Shown: in pieces, positions 42,563 to 49,597 of the stretch | How positions within the stretch are numbered: position 1 is the stretch's first letter | How the letters are laid out: each line of letters starts with the position of its first letter | Assembly (NCBI GenBank): GCA_964640945.1 | Contig: CAZXIV010000003.1 | Coordinates: 1-64,000 of the forward strand | Source of the DNA: JAGOUB01 sp964640945 | GTDB taxonomy: Bacteria > Patescibacteriota > Gracilibacteria > Peribacterales > Peribacteraceae | Reading direction: 5' to 3' | Length of the DNA stretch: 64,000 nt | Translations under genes and position numbers: made by a program | The notes under the pieces: model-generated | Seen by the model: the letters and a program-made list of their open reading frames with translations, nothing else | The model's database searches: none | Told to the model about the DNA's origin: nothing

Positions 42563-42985
42563 TCAGTATTGAGAACGGTTCTTTCCTTCTCCCATCATTT
42601 GGTTAATCGCTGATGCAATGTTGTCCCACTCCCACGCGATAACTCGGTTCCTTGGAAGACTATATGGAAGAACGCTATTAATGTTCGCCTGATCGACGTA
42701 CACGCCGAACACTGGAACGTTGTTCCTGTCTGCCATCTGGATTTCCTTTTCCACCCCGTAAGCAGTGCTCATCGATCTTCCTACAAGAACAATGACCATA
42801 TTGGAACGGCTGATTTTTTCCTCGACCAGTCGTTCCCATTGGTTTTGCGGCATAGCGGCTTTCGCGGACCAATCCTGAATCGAGAAAGGAGTACGGGAAT
42901 TCCTGCCTTGGCCGATAAAAAGCATTTTTTCTGTATCGTTATGATCGAAGTCGAAGCTAACGAATGCGCGAGGATCTGGAGTCAT
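42563..42985 (-). CDS. ThsB-like TIR-domain protein
   Basis: 140 aa. It matches the DUF1863/ThsB TIR-like pattern: AFVSFDFDHNDTEKM, TPFSIQDWSAKAAMPQ, MVIVLVGRSMSTAYG, EKEIQMADRNNVPVFGVYV and VIAWEWDNI. Glu81 in the EKEI segment is in the position of the catalytic glutamate. ThsB proteins convert NAD+ into ADP-ribose-derived signals on phage infection. It is the first gene of the four-gene minus-strand operon, with a promoter just upstream. Confidence 0.85.
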   Translation of the reverse strand: MTPDPRAFVSFDFDHNDTEKMLFIGQGRNSRTPFSIQDWSAKAAMPQNQWERLVEEKISRSNMVIVLVGRSMSTAYGVEKEIQMADRNNVPVFGVYVDQANINSVLPYSLPRNRVIAWEWDNIASAINQMMGEGKNRSQY

Positions 42986-43010
42986 GAAAAATATGGAAGA
43001 GACAGGTGAC

Positions 43011-43039
43011 AGTATAGCTGGATCCTGGCGTTAAACTAA
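43011..43039 (-). promoter_or_regulatory. Promoter of the TIR-caspase operon
   Basis: On the minus strand TTAGTT (43034-43039) and TATACT (43011-43016) are separated by 17 bp, with the -10 about 25 bp before the TIR ATG. It is the only promoter-like sequence seen for the four-gene operon, consistent with a single transcript. Confidence 0.5.
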
Positions 43040-43126
43040 AAATTCCACGGCGGAAGGCGGGCGGGTCTATCCACCACTGATTTCCCTCCTGCCCGGGCAC
43101 GTGGGTCTATTAACACCTGTACGTCT

Positions 43127-43201
43127 TGGCTGGGGAGGAGGGATTCGAACCCCCGTATGACCGCTCCAGAGGCGGTTGCCTTACCACTTGGCGACTCCCC
43201 A
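43127..43201 (-). tRNA. tRNA-Gln (anticodon CTG)
   Basis: Read on the minus strand the 75-nt gene folds into a cloverleaf: acceptor TGGGGAG/CTCCCCA, anticodon stem CCGC/GCGG with a 7-base loop CTCTGGA (anticodon CTG), the T loop GGTTCGAATCC, and an encoded CCA end (43127-43129). The U1-A72 pair is typical of tRNA-Gln. Its 3' end faces the mobile island, so it may mark an integration site, but I saw no duplicated tRNA end in the window. Confidence 0.92.
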
Positions 43202-43279
43202 ATCGCTCTCCCGGCGAAGTCCGTAAACGGAGCCGGATAAGCCCGAAGATGGTAGCAAGCGGACTTCTTCCCGCCAAGG

Positions 43280-43675
43280 CTAACCGAGATCCTGCTGGTA
43301 TTCCTCGTCAGCGGCCTTTTGGGTCGCTTCGGTCCTTTTAGCTTCCTGAACCAGTTGATCCGACGTTTGGACATCCTGAGCCTCCAGCACCTGGCTTTGG
43401 GCCTCAGCTTGGGCACTTTTGGTGACAAAGCTCGCTCCAGATTTAGCAGTCTCAACTTGGACCTTGGCAGCAGCCGTCGCCTGCTCCTGTTTTTCATCGT
43501 TCTTGAGCTGTTTAGAAGACACCTCCCCACGCAGCGCGGCGCGCTTCAGCTGAAGGAGTTTCCCTTTGGCAGCGGCCTTATTTTCGAGGTGGCGCTGCTT
43601 GCCGTGGTCGGCCCGGTTCTGCGCTTCGGCGCTGGAGAGACTAGGCAGATCATCATCGTCTTCGTCGAGGGACAT
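43280..43675 (-). CDS. Hypothetical Ala/Gln/Lys-rich protein
   Basis: 131 aa. Acidic start (MSLDEDDDDLPSLSSAEAQN) followed by a long charged, Ala- and Gln-rich helical region probably forming a coiled coil. No recognisable domain. The biased composition makes the call less certain than its length. It lies between two tRNA genes in the GC-rich backbone. A non-coding or opposite-strand reading is the alternative. Confidence 0.5.
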   Translation of the reverse strand: MSLDEDDDDLPSLSSAEAQNRADHGKQRHLENKAAAKGKLLQLKRAALRGEVSSKQLKNDEKQEQATAAAKVQVETAKSGASFVTKSAQAEAQSQVLEAQDVQTSDQLVQEAKRTEATQKAADEEYQQDLG

Positions 43676-43735
43676 GGCCCTAGCCTAGCAAAATGCACTG
43701 CACGACGCACAAACGTGAACTATGCTGTTGATGGT

Positions 43736-43812
43736 GCGGCCGTAGCTCAGTTGGATAGAGCACTTGGCTTCGAACCAAGGGGTCGTGGGTTCAATTCCTG
43801 CCGGCCGCACCA
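43736..43812 (+). tRNA. tRNA-Arg (anticodon TCG)
   Basis: 77-nt cloverleaf: acceptor GCGGCCG/CGGCCGC, anticodon stem CTTGG/CCAAG around loop CTTCGAA (anticodon TCG), T loop GGTTCAATTCC, and an encoded CCA (43810-43812). The last A of CCA is the first base of an ATG in frame with the downstream oxidoreductase gene, so the two genes touch. Confidence 0.94.
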
Positions 43813-43826
43813 TGCACTTCCTATCT

Positions 43827-45167
43827 ATGCCCGAGCAGCCCTACGACATCGTGATCATCGGCGCGAGCTTCGCCGGCCTGACGCTGGCCCATCACCTCCC
43901 GAAGAATCTCTCGGTCTTGATCGTCGACTCCAAACCAACGCTCGACCACGCCGTGGAGTCGACGGGGCTGATTACGCAGGCGACGTACGACATGTTCGCC
44001 ACCTTCATGGACATCAAGAAATTTATCCCGAACCAAATCACGCACATCGGTGTGGTGGCCCCGGACTATGTCCGCCACTTCTTCTCGCGCACCAAAGAGC
44101 CGTGGATCTACTCCACGGACACACCCAACCTCGTGAAGCACCTGGCCGAGACGGTGCCCGCAAACGTGCAGATCCGGATCGGCACCTTTTTTGCCGGCAG
44201 TGAGGAGATCGCCGACGGTCCCTACAAGCTCCGTGTGCGCTGTCAGGTCGGCGAAACAGAGGACTGGGTCTTGTGCCGCTTCCTTGTGGGTGCGGACGGC
44301 GCTTATTCATCCGTCGCGCGCGACCGCGGCCTGCAGCAGAACTGGCGCTTTCTCTCCGGCTTCGAGAAGGTCTTCTACGGCGATATCCTGCTCGGTGACG
44401 CGCCGGAGGCGAGCGTCTACCACTTCTGGTTCGGCGAATTCTCACTCGGCTACGGCGGCTGGCTCTCCCCCACCATCATCAACGGTAAGAAGGCCTTCCG
44501 CCTGGGCCTCGCTAAGTTGAAGCAGGACGTGCGCGAATGGACGCTCATCCGCGAGTTCGTGGCCACGCTCCAGGCCCGCGGCATCATCCGCATCGAACCC
44601 GAGACCAAAGAGGTGGTGCAATTTAGCAGCCTCATCCCCATGAACGGCGTGCTGCGCCGAATCAGCGACGACCGCACTCTCCTCATCGGCGACGCGGCGG
44701 GCACGTGCGGCGCGTTCGCGGCGGATGGCATTAAGGGGTCAATCGCCTGCGGTAAGATCGCGGCCGAGCTCATTCCCGCCCACCTCAATGGACAGCGCGA
44801 CGCCCTGGGCTCATTCCACCGCGAGCTGGAGCGGCGCTACAAGCTCATGACCTATTACCGCAAGCAGCTCCTCTACCGCATGGTCTGGGACATGATGCAG
44901 CGCGACCGCACCTTCACGACGCTCTGGCGCATCATCGACCGGCAGCGCGAACACTTCCTCAAACAATTCTGTGACAGCAAAGACCGCCAGAAGAGCTTGG
45001 TCAGCGTTGTCCTCACTTGGCGCAACTTGCCGCTGCTCTGCCTGTTCTCGCTCCAGCTCGCCTACGACATTCCGCTCGCCTTCATTCGCTCAGGCCGTCG
45101 CCACGGCTGGGTCTACACCACCAAAGAGACGGCGCGCTGGCTGGCATTGCCATTTACGGGGGCGTAA
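43827..45167 (+). CDS. Geranylgeranyl-reductase-like FAD oxidoreductase
   Basis: 446 aa from ATG 43827; an in-frame ATG at 43812 overlaps the tRNA-Arg CCA end and would be destroyed by tRNA processing. A Rossmann FAD motif YDIVIIGASFAGLTL opens the protein, then LVGADGAYSSVAR and LLIGDAAGTCGAFAADGIKG (FAD ribose-phosphate binding), the order of the geranylgeranyl reductase/halogenase-like family. It could saturate an isoprenoid chain. CarS-like and CDP-alcohol transferase genes lie 1-3 kb away, which supports a lipid role, but the substrate is not certain. Confidence 0.82.
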   Translation: MPEQPYDIVIIGASFAGLTLAHHLPKNLSVLIVDSKPTLDHAVESTGLITQATYDMFATFMDIKKFIPNQITHIGVVAPDYVRHFFSRTKEPWIYSTDTPNLVKHLAETVPANVQIRIGTFFAGSEEIADGPYKLRVRCQVGETEDWVLCRFLVGADGAYSSVARDRGLQQNWRFLSGFEKVFYGDILLGDAPEASVYHFWFGEFSLGYGGWLSPTIINGKKAFRLGLAKLKQDVREWTLIREFVATLQARGIIRIEPETKEVVQFSSLIPMNGVLRRISDDRTLLIGDAAGTCGAFAADGIKGSIACGKIAAELIPAHLNGQRDALGSFHRELERRYKLMTYYRKQLLYRMVWDMMQRDRTFTTLWRIIDRQREHFLKQFCDSKDRQKSLVSVVLTWRNLPLLCLFSLQLAYDIPLAFIRSGRRHGWVYTTKETARWLALPFTGA

Positions 45168-45194
45168 AAAAATACCCCGCACACTGGCGGGGTA
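45166..45194 (-). terminator. Rho-independent terminator
   Basis: TACCCCGC (45173-45180) and GCGGGGTA (45187-45194) form a stem; on the minus strand it runs into seven T. It ends the 94-aa minus-strand gene and may act weakly on the oxidoreductase transcript from the other side. Confidence 0.85.
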
Positions 45195-45216
45195 GAAGGA
45201 CCTACGACTGAACCGT

Positions 45217-45501
45217 TCATTTCCCTGACGTAAACGCGGCCATGAGTCGTAGCATCATGAGTCGATGCTCTTCAAACGGCCTTAAGAGCTCATCAGGCAG
45301 CGGCATTGTGTGGTCGTAGTCGACACTGCACTTGGTAAGCATTGGGTCCGTTATGTCGAACGATATATCCACAGAGAAGAGATGAATCTTCTTGAACTTC
45401 GCGGCGTCCGCGTCTCGGGCAGCCTGGGTACTATAGACAGCGACAGCCCTTTCCTTTGTTGAGTCGCGAAACACTCGCAAGAATAATAATTCTTTTGGCA
45501 T
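45217..45501 (-). CDS. Hypothetical small protein
   Basis: 94 aa, unrecognised. It has the composition of a soluble alpha/beta protein (HLFSVDISFDITDP, then LRPFEEHRLMMLRL). No signal or membrane segment. Followed by a strong terminator and preceded by an AT-rich stretch likely to hold its promoter. The terminator and the codon pattern support a real gene. Confidence 0.65.
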   Translation of the reverse strand: MPKELLFLRVFRDSTKERAVAVYSTQAARDADAAKFKKIHLFSVDISFDITDPMLTKCSVDYDHTMPLPDELLRPFEEHRLMMLRLMAAFTSGK

Positions 45502-45639
45502 GATTACCCCGAATTGAATGATCGAGCGATGTACGATAATTGTATATTATCATATATTAGTCAATACCCTCAAGCCGACGGAGTGTAAGGAGCACACTTT
45601 TTCGACGTCTTCTCTCTGTACCTCTTCACTCTCCCCCTT

Positions 45640-45801
45640 ATGTCAGACCAGCAATCCAACGCCATGACGGCGATCGTTGCCATCCTCGCCATCGTGGTCA
45701 TTGTTTGCCTAGGCTACATGTTTGCACGCAAATACATGATCGCTGAGCCGCAAGGCACCACCATCCAGCTCGACCTACCGGCCAACGACCCTCAGTCGTA
45801 A
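45640..45801 (+). CDS. Small single-helix membrane protein
   Basis: 53 aa starting at ATG 45640. A single hydrophobic helix (about 10-29, AIVAILAIVVIVCLGYMF) follows an eight-residue polar start and leads to a short outward tail with LDLPANDPQS. Similar minimal membrane proteins are common in small-genome bacteria and have no assigned role. The AT-rich region at 45502-45600 likely holds its promoter. Confidence 0.6.
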   Translation: MSDQQSNAMTAIVAILAIVVIVCLGYMFARKYMIAEPQGTTIQLDLPANDPQS

Positions 45802-45855
45802 GGAACAAGGCGAGATGATGACAGATGCCAGCGAAAGCTGGCTTTTTTGAATCTC

Positions 45856-46374
45856 TCACCACCAAACGTCCTTGAGTCCGGCCAAATAAGCAGCAATGTT
45901 CACGAGCACGTGCAGGAGCGGCGTAATGATTAAGGCCACGCCGGCCGTCTTCCAGCTCACGACACCGAGCGGCAACATGACGAGGGAGGCGCCCAGGATG
46001 AAGTCGATCTGATCCCAAGGCACGAAGGGTTGCCCGGCGGGCACGCCAACCGCGCGCTTGATGGCCGACTTGAGCATATCGCCCACCATGGCCGCCAAGC
46101 CGACAAGTGCGCCCGTGCCCACCGAGACGAAGAAGGATTGGGCACCGAACCAGCTCGTGCCCAGCCACCAGAACAGCGTGGCGGTGGTGGCGCCGGCGAG
46201 GATGCCCACCGCCAAACCTCGGTAGGTCTTGTGGGTGCCGAGCCGGGCGGGCCAGATGGGCCGGGCGCCGGGCAACCCGAGCCACTTGGCCGGAGGCGGG
46301 GCCATGTTTGCCATGTATGCCGGGCCATAGGCCAGGATGGCCGCGCCGAGGAAGGTTAAGAGGGAAGACTCCAT
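45856..46374 (-). CDS. CarS-like CDP-lipid synthase (CDP-archaeol synthase family)
   Basis: 172 aa, about five transmembrane helices. LGTHKTYRGLAVGILAGATT and GDMLKSAIKRAVGVPAGQPF followed by VPWDQIDFILGA match the DUF46/CarS family, which activates unsaturated archaeal-type ether lipids with CTP; bacterial CdsA is distantly related. It overlaps the end of the upstream CDP-alcohol transferase gene. Activation of a bacterial isoprenoid or ether lipid, or of plain phosphatidate in a reduced genome, are both possible. Confidence 0.85.
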   Translation of the reverse strand: MESSLLTFLGAAILAYGPAYMANMAPPPAKWLGLPGARPIWPARLGTHKTYRGLAVGILAGATTATLFWWLGTSWFGAQSFFVSVGTGALVGLAAMVGDMLKSAIKRAVGVPAGQPFVPWDQIDFILGASLVMLPLGVVSWKTAGVALIITPLLHVLVNIAAYLAGLKDVWW

Positions 46375-46979
46375 CCGAGCAGGAAGAAGTAAGCCAGCAT
46401 CACGCCGCCATGGTAGATGCCGGCGATCTGAAAGAAGAGATCGAAATGACCGAGTGAGATGGCACTAAACTGTAACAGTCCAACCACCAGAAACATTAAG
46501 TAGCGACTGCGGATGACCGGAATGGAAGGCGGCGTACCGCGGATGTTGAGGATGAGTAGGTGCACCACCAGCAGCAAGTAGCTGGTGGCGTACATCAGGA
46601 TCCAGAAGGCGCTGCCGATGCCGTACCACTGCAGCGTTAAGACGGTGATAATGAGCGCCAGGTGGTCCACCACCACGTCCACGTACGCACCACGCACCGA
46701 GGTTTGTCCGAGCTTGCGCGCCAGCGCGCCGTCGGTGCCATCGAAGAACATGTGCAACCCGAAGGCCGCCACCACAAACCACGGCGAGGCGCTGAAGCCA
46801 AAGGGCAGCAGGAACATGGAGAGCAGACTTAAGAGCGAAAGGGTGAACGGGGTAATGCCCAGCCATTCGCAGAGCGTAAGGAAGGGGCCAAAGAGCGTGC
46901 CGCGCACGCGCTGGAACCAGCGCTGGTAGGGCGCTTCTTGCTCCGAATAGATGTTGTAGGCGCGGATGTCATTGGCCAT
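46356..46979 (-). CDS. CDP-alcohol phosphatidyltransferase
   Basis: 207 aa from ATG 46979. The family signature is clear: DGTDGALARKLGQTSVRGAY followed by VDVVVDH, equivalent to DGxxARxxxxxSxxGxxxDxxxD. Several membrane helices surround it. It transfers a phospho-head group from CDP-lipid to an alcohol. It overlaps the CarS-like gene by 19 bp, so the two probably form consecutive steps of one phospholipid pathway. The acceptor alcohol cannot be read from the sequence. Confidence 0.88.
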   Translation of the reverse strand: MANDIRAYNIYSEQEAPYQRWFQRVRGTLFGPFLTLCEWLGITPFTLSLLSLLSMFLLPFGFSASPWFVVAAFGLHMFFDGTDGALARKLGQTSVRGAYVDVVVDHLALIITVLTLQWYGIGSAFWILMYATSYLLLVVHLLILNIRGTPPSIPVIRSRYLMFLVVGLLQFSAISLGHFDLFFQIAGIYHGGVMLAYFFLLGWSLPS

Positions 46980-47153
46980 ACAAGGCAAGTGTAGCACTCC
47001 TGGCCGGCGGGGAGGCTGGGAAAAGCCGCCACCAACAAGGCTCCGGCCACGCGGTGCGATCGGAGAACTTAGGCCCCATACTTCCATCTGCACTTGAGGC
47101 GCACTCGCCCGTCAGCCGCGGACGCGGCGGGGGCACACCAAGCGCGGCACAAC

Positions 47154-47176
47154 AAAAACGCCGCAGCCTTGCGGCG
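47154..47176 (-). terminator. Rho-independent terminator
   Basis: CGCCGCA (47159-47165) and TGCGGCG (47170-47176) form a perfect 7-bp stem with a 4-base loop. On the minus strand it is followed by TTTTT. It stands just after the lysine-rich mini-gene and would end that transcript. Confidence 0.85.
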
Positions 47177-47204
47177 ACGGCGTTCTCGTAAGGCGTGAAG
47201 ACGC

Positions 47205-47282
47205 TTACTTCTTCTTCGACTTCTTCTTCTTGGTGGCCTTCTTCTTTGTGGCCTTTTTCTTCGTAGCCTTCTTCTTAACCAT
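47205..47282 (-). CDS. 25-aa lysine-rich histone-tail-like peptide
   Basis: The frame MVKKKATKKKATKKKATKKK followed by a short SKKK tail is open for 25 residues. Sixteen of these are Lys, in a KKKAT repeat resembling the C-terminal tail of bacterial histone H1-like proteins. A strong terminator follows on the same strand, and an AT-rich promoter-like region lies upstream, so it may be expressed as a free peptide. It could bind DNA or RNA. A purely non-coding repeat is the alternative. Confidence 0.6.
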   Translation of the reverse strand: MVKKKATKKKATKKKATKKKKSKKK

Positions 47283-47446
47283 AGGAGGGAGGGAAGGAAT
47301 TGATAAAGCGGTTTTTATTGTAGGAGATGCAGCGCTCCTGTGAATTGAATCATGCGGCGCAGTTTTAAAACTGTGATACCATGAATGATCGAATTTGTAC
47401 TGCTGTAGCAGTACATCAGTACGATCATTTCTGGACGTCGACCGAG

Positions 47447-48856
47447 TTAGAAGAGGCGGATGCTAAAGCTCGCGCGCGAGACGGCAGCGGGATCTTGGCC
47501 TACCCAAACCGTGTATGAGCCTTTGGGGTAAAGGTACGCCTCGTTGCAGGTAGGACCAGAGAAGCTCGCGAGCTCCACGTCGTCACCGGGGAAGATAAGG
47601 CACTGCAGGGATTTTTCGGAAATGAGTTCGAGTGTTATTAATTGTGATTCCGTGGCGTTGAATTTGTAGTACTGACCGTAATCCGTGTCGGCGAATGAGC
47701 CGCGCATGACGGTGCCGCCGAACTTCAGGAGCTTCGCTTCCGAGAAGCCGTCGTTGCCGTCGCTCTTTGCATCGGCGGCCGTGACGGTAAAGCTGGTGGC
47801 GGTCTGTGAGCCGACCTCGAGTTGATAATCGCCAGCGGCGATCGTCACCTTGAGCAGGCAGCTGCCGGCGGAGATGGTGCCGAAGTAGTACTCGTTGGAG
47901 ATGCCGTCGCTGCGCAAGCGGAAGAGTCGGCAGGTGGGCGTCTCAATCGCACTCTTACCCTTCTTCACAGTCAGCGAGACGGTCTTGGTGGCGTCGATTG
48001 TAAAGCGGTAGAGCGCGGAGGCGCGCCGCGTCGACTCGCCTTCCTTGGTAAAGGGCACGACCACCGTGCTAATGGAGGGCGCGCCGGGTGTGGCAGAAGC
48101 GGACGAGGAGGACGAGGTCGAAGAGGCCACGGACGACGAGGATGCAGCGCTGCTCACGCTCGATGACTCGCTGGCGGCGCTGGATGATGAGGAGGAGGAA
48201 GAAGAAGATGACGTCGACGTCGGCAGGCGCTGGAGCGACTGGAGCGTGGCCCAAAGGAGAAGCGCCGCATCACCACGTGTGAGCGACCACTCGGAATGGA
48301 AGGCAGTGGCCGACTCTTGGCCGGTGAGCGGGAGCACGCCACGCTCGAGTAAGTGGGCGATGTAGGGCGCATCCCAGCGGTCGAGGGGGATATCGGTATA
48401 AAGGCCGACGGCGAGGTGATCGGGGGCCGCCAGGCCGAAGGCGACAGAGAGCATTTTTACGGCTTCGCCACGCGTAACTTCCTTGGCCGGCTTAAACGAA
48501 GAATCGTCGTAGCCGCGGACGATGCCGCGCGACTTGGCGGTGCAGACCGCTCCCTCAAACCAGGCGCCGGCGGGGACGTCGGTAAAGCAGAGGCGATCGG
48601 CCGGATCGGCCTCGAGGCCGGCGGCGCGGAAGAGCAACTGTAAGAACTCGGCGCGGTTCACGGGCTTACGCGGACCATAGGTGCCGTCCGGATAGCCGTT
48701 GACGATGCGCTGGAAGGTAAGACCCTCGACGGCTCCTTGGTAGAGGCTGCCATCAGGCACATCCGTGAAGAGCGCAGCTTGGGTCGGTAGGACCAAGCTT
48801 ATAGAGAGCAAGCTGCCAGCAAGGCAGCGACCGACGGTGCGGAGGGAGGGTGTCAT
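47447..48856 (-). CDS. S-layer-homology domain protein
   Basis: 469 aa from ATG 48856; a TTG at 48892 would overlap the likely promoter. Signal peptide (LAGSLLSISLVLPTQA). Three SLH repeats (about 28-75, 88-140 and 150-205, with FTDVPDGSLYQGAVEGL, GYPDGTYGP and FTDVPAGAWFEGAV) can bind wall polysaccharide. A long Ser-rich linker (about 210-265) leads to a beta-rich C-terminus of two similar pre-peptidase-like parts. It is probably an envelope protein. Confidence 0.88.
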   Translation of the reverse strand: MTPSLRTVGRCLAGSLLSISLVLPTQAALFTDVPDGSLYQGAVEGLTFQRIVNGYPDGTYGPRKPVNRAEFLQLLFRAAGLEADPADRLCFTDVPAGAWFEGAVCTAKSRGIVRGYDDSSFKPAKEVTRGEAVKMLSVAFGLAAPDHLAVGLYTDIPLDRWDAPYIAHLLERGVLPLTGQESATAFHSEWSLTRGDAALLLWATLQSLQRLPTSTSSSSSSSSSSSAASESSSVSSAASSSSVASSTSSSSSASATPGAPSISTVVVPFTKEGESTRRASALYRFTIDATKTVSLTVKKGKSAIETPTCRLFRLRSDGISNEYYFGTISAGSCLLKVTIAAGDYQLEVGSQTATSFTVTAADAKSDGNDGFSEAKLLKFGGTVMRGSFADTDYGQYYKFNATESQLITLELISEKSLQCLIFPGDDVELASFSGPTCNEAYLYPKGSYTVWVGQDPAAVSRASFSIRLF

Positions 48857-48863
48857 CCCCGCT

Positions 48864-48892
48864 AGACTATCTTGAACATTTTTGTTGTTCAA
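48864..48892 (-). promoter_or_regulatory. Promoter with inverted repeat, SLH gene
   Basis: On the minus strand TTGAAC and TAGTCT (48864-48869) are 17 bp apart, and TTGAACA/TGTTCAA (48886-48892 and 48872-48878) form a perfect 7-bp inverted repeat over the -35 and spacer. The site could be bound by a repressor. The transcript would start next to the ATG. Confidence 0.5.
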
Positions 48893-48933
48893 TCGAGCGA
48901 GGTCGACACCGCCGAGAGCTCATGCTCTGGCGC

Positions 48934-49521
48934 TCATTTCATGGTGTCGAGCAGGCGCCGCAAACCGCGCATCATGATGTCGGTCTCGACGTTCACGCCG
49001 TCACCGGGCTTGAGCGTCCCGAGACTCGTCACTTCCAAGGTGTGCGGGATAAGAGCGATGGTGCAGCGATCCCCTTCTACAGCCGCGACGGTCAGCGAGA
49101 CGCCATCGATGGCGATAGAGCCTTTCGGCACCACGGCCGCGACGAGCTCGGACGGAATCTTAATGATGAGCTTCCAGCCCTGTTCAGAGCCAAAATCTTG
49201 ATTGTCGATCACCTGGCCGACACCTTCTACATGACCCTGAACGACGTGGCCTTCGAAGCGGGCACCGGCTTGCATCGAGCGCTCAAGGTTCACTTTTGAC
49301 CCCTTCTCCAGGCGGCCGAGCGTGGTGCGGGCGAAGGTCTCGGGCACCACGTCGAAACCGATGGAATCCGACGTGAGACGGACCGCAGACAGGCACGCCC
49401 CCGCGGTGCAGATACTGGCCCCAATCGCGATTTCGGTAAACGCCGCCGGTCTCTCTATAAGGAGGGAGTGATCGGTGCGCTCGAGAACGGTAGCGGCGGT
49501 TTCGATGATTCCGGTGAACAT
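48934..49521 (-). CDS. ribE: Riboflavin synthase alpha chain
   Basis: 195 aa, two beta-barrel lumazine-binding repeats. It starts with the invariant MFTGIIE; the first barrel keeps the active-site Cys in AGACLSAV, FEGHVVQGHVEGVG keeps the His, and the second barrel has PKGSIAIDGVSLTV with Ser. The N-terminal motif ASICTAGACL departs from the usual NGVCL. It converts two lumazine molecules to riboflavin and precursor. No other riboflavin gene is nearby, and the 58-bp region upstream is too short for an FMN riboswitch. Confidence 0.92.
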   Translation of the reverse strand: MFTGIIETAATVLERTDHSLLIERPAAFTEIAIGASICTAGACLSAVRLTSDSIGFDVVPETFARTTLGRLEKGSKVNLERSMQAGARFEGHVVQGHVEGVGQVIDNQDFGSEQGWKLIIKIPSELVAAVVPKGSIAIDGVSLTVAAVEGDRCTIALIPHTLEVTSLGTLKPGDGVNVETDIMMRGLRRLLDTMK

Positions 49522-49560
49522 AGGGGCCTACCATAGCCTCTTTATTGTGGAATATGATTA

Positions 49561-49588
49561 TTGACATAAAACTATAATTATGTATAAA
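49561..49588 (+). promoter_or_regulatory. Promoter of the giant-protein operon
   Basis: TTGACA (49561-49566) and TATAAA (49583-49588) are separated by 16 bp. Transcription would start about 49595, just before the second in-frame ATG (49598), giving a leaderless message and arguing against the ATG at 49580. Confidence 0.5.
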
Positions 49589-49597
49589 TACGCAGTT

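Noticed and set aside
43036..43530. Minus-strand open frame covering the tRNA-Gln gene.
   Set aside because: It overlaps a certain tRNA and the hypothetical gene at 43280-43675, with Arg/Pro-rich composition typical of a shadow.
49522..49597. FMN riboswitch before riboflavin synthase.
   Set aside because: The intergenic region is under 60 bp and lacks the conserved RFN element.
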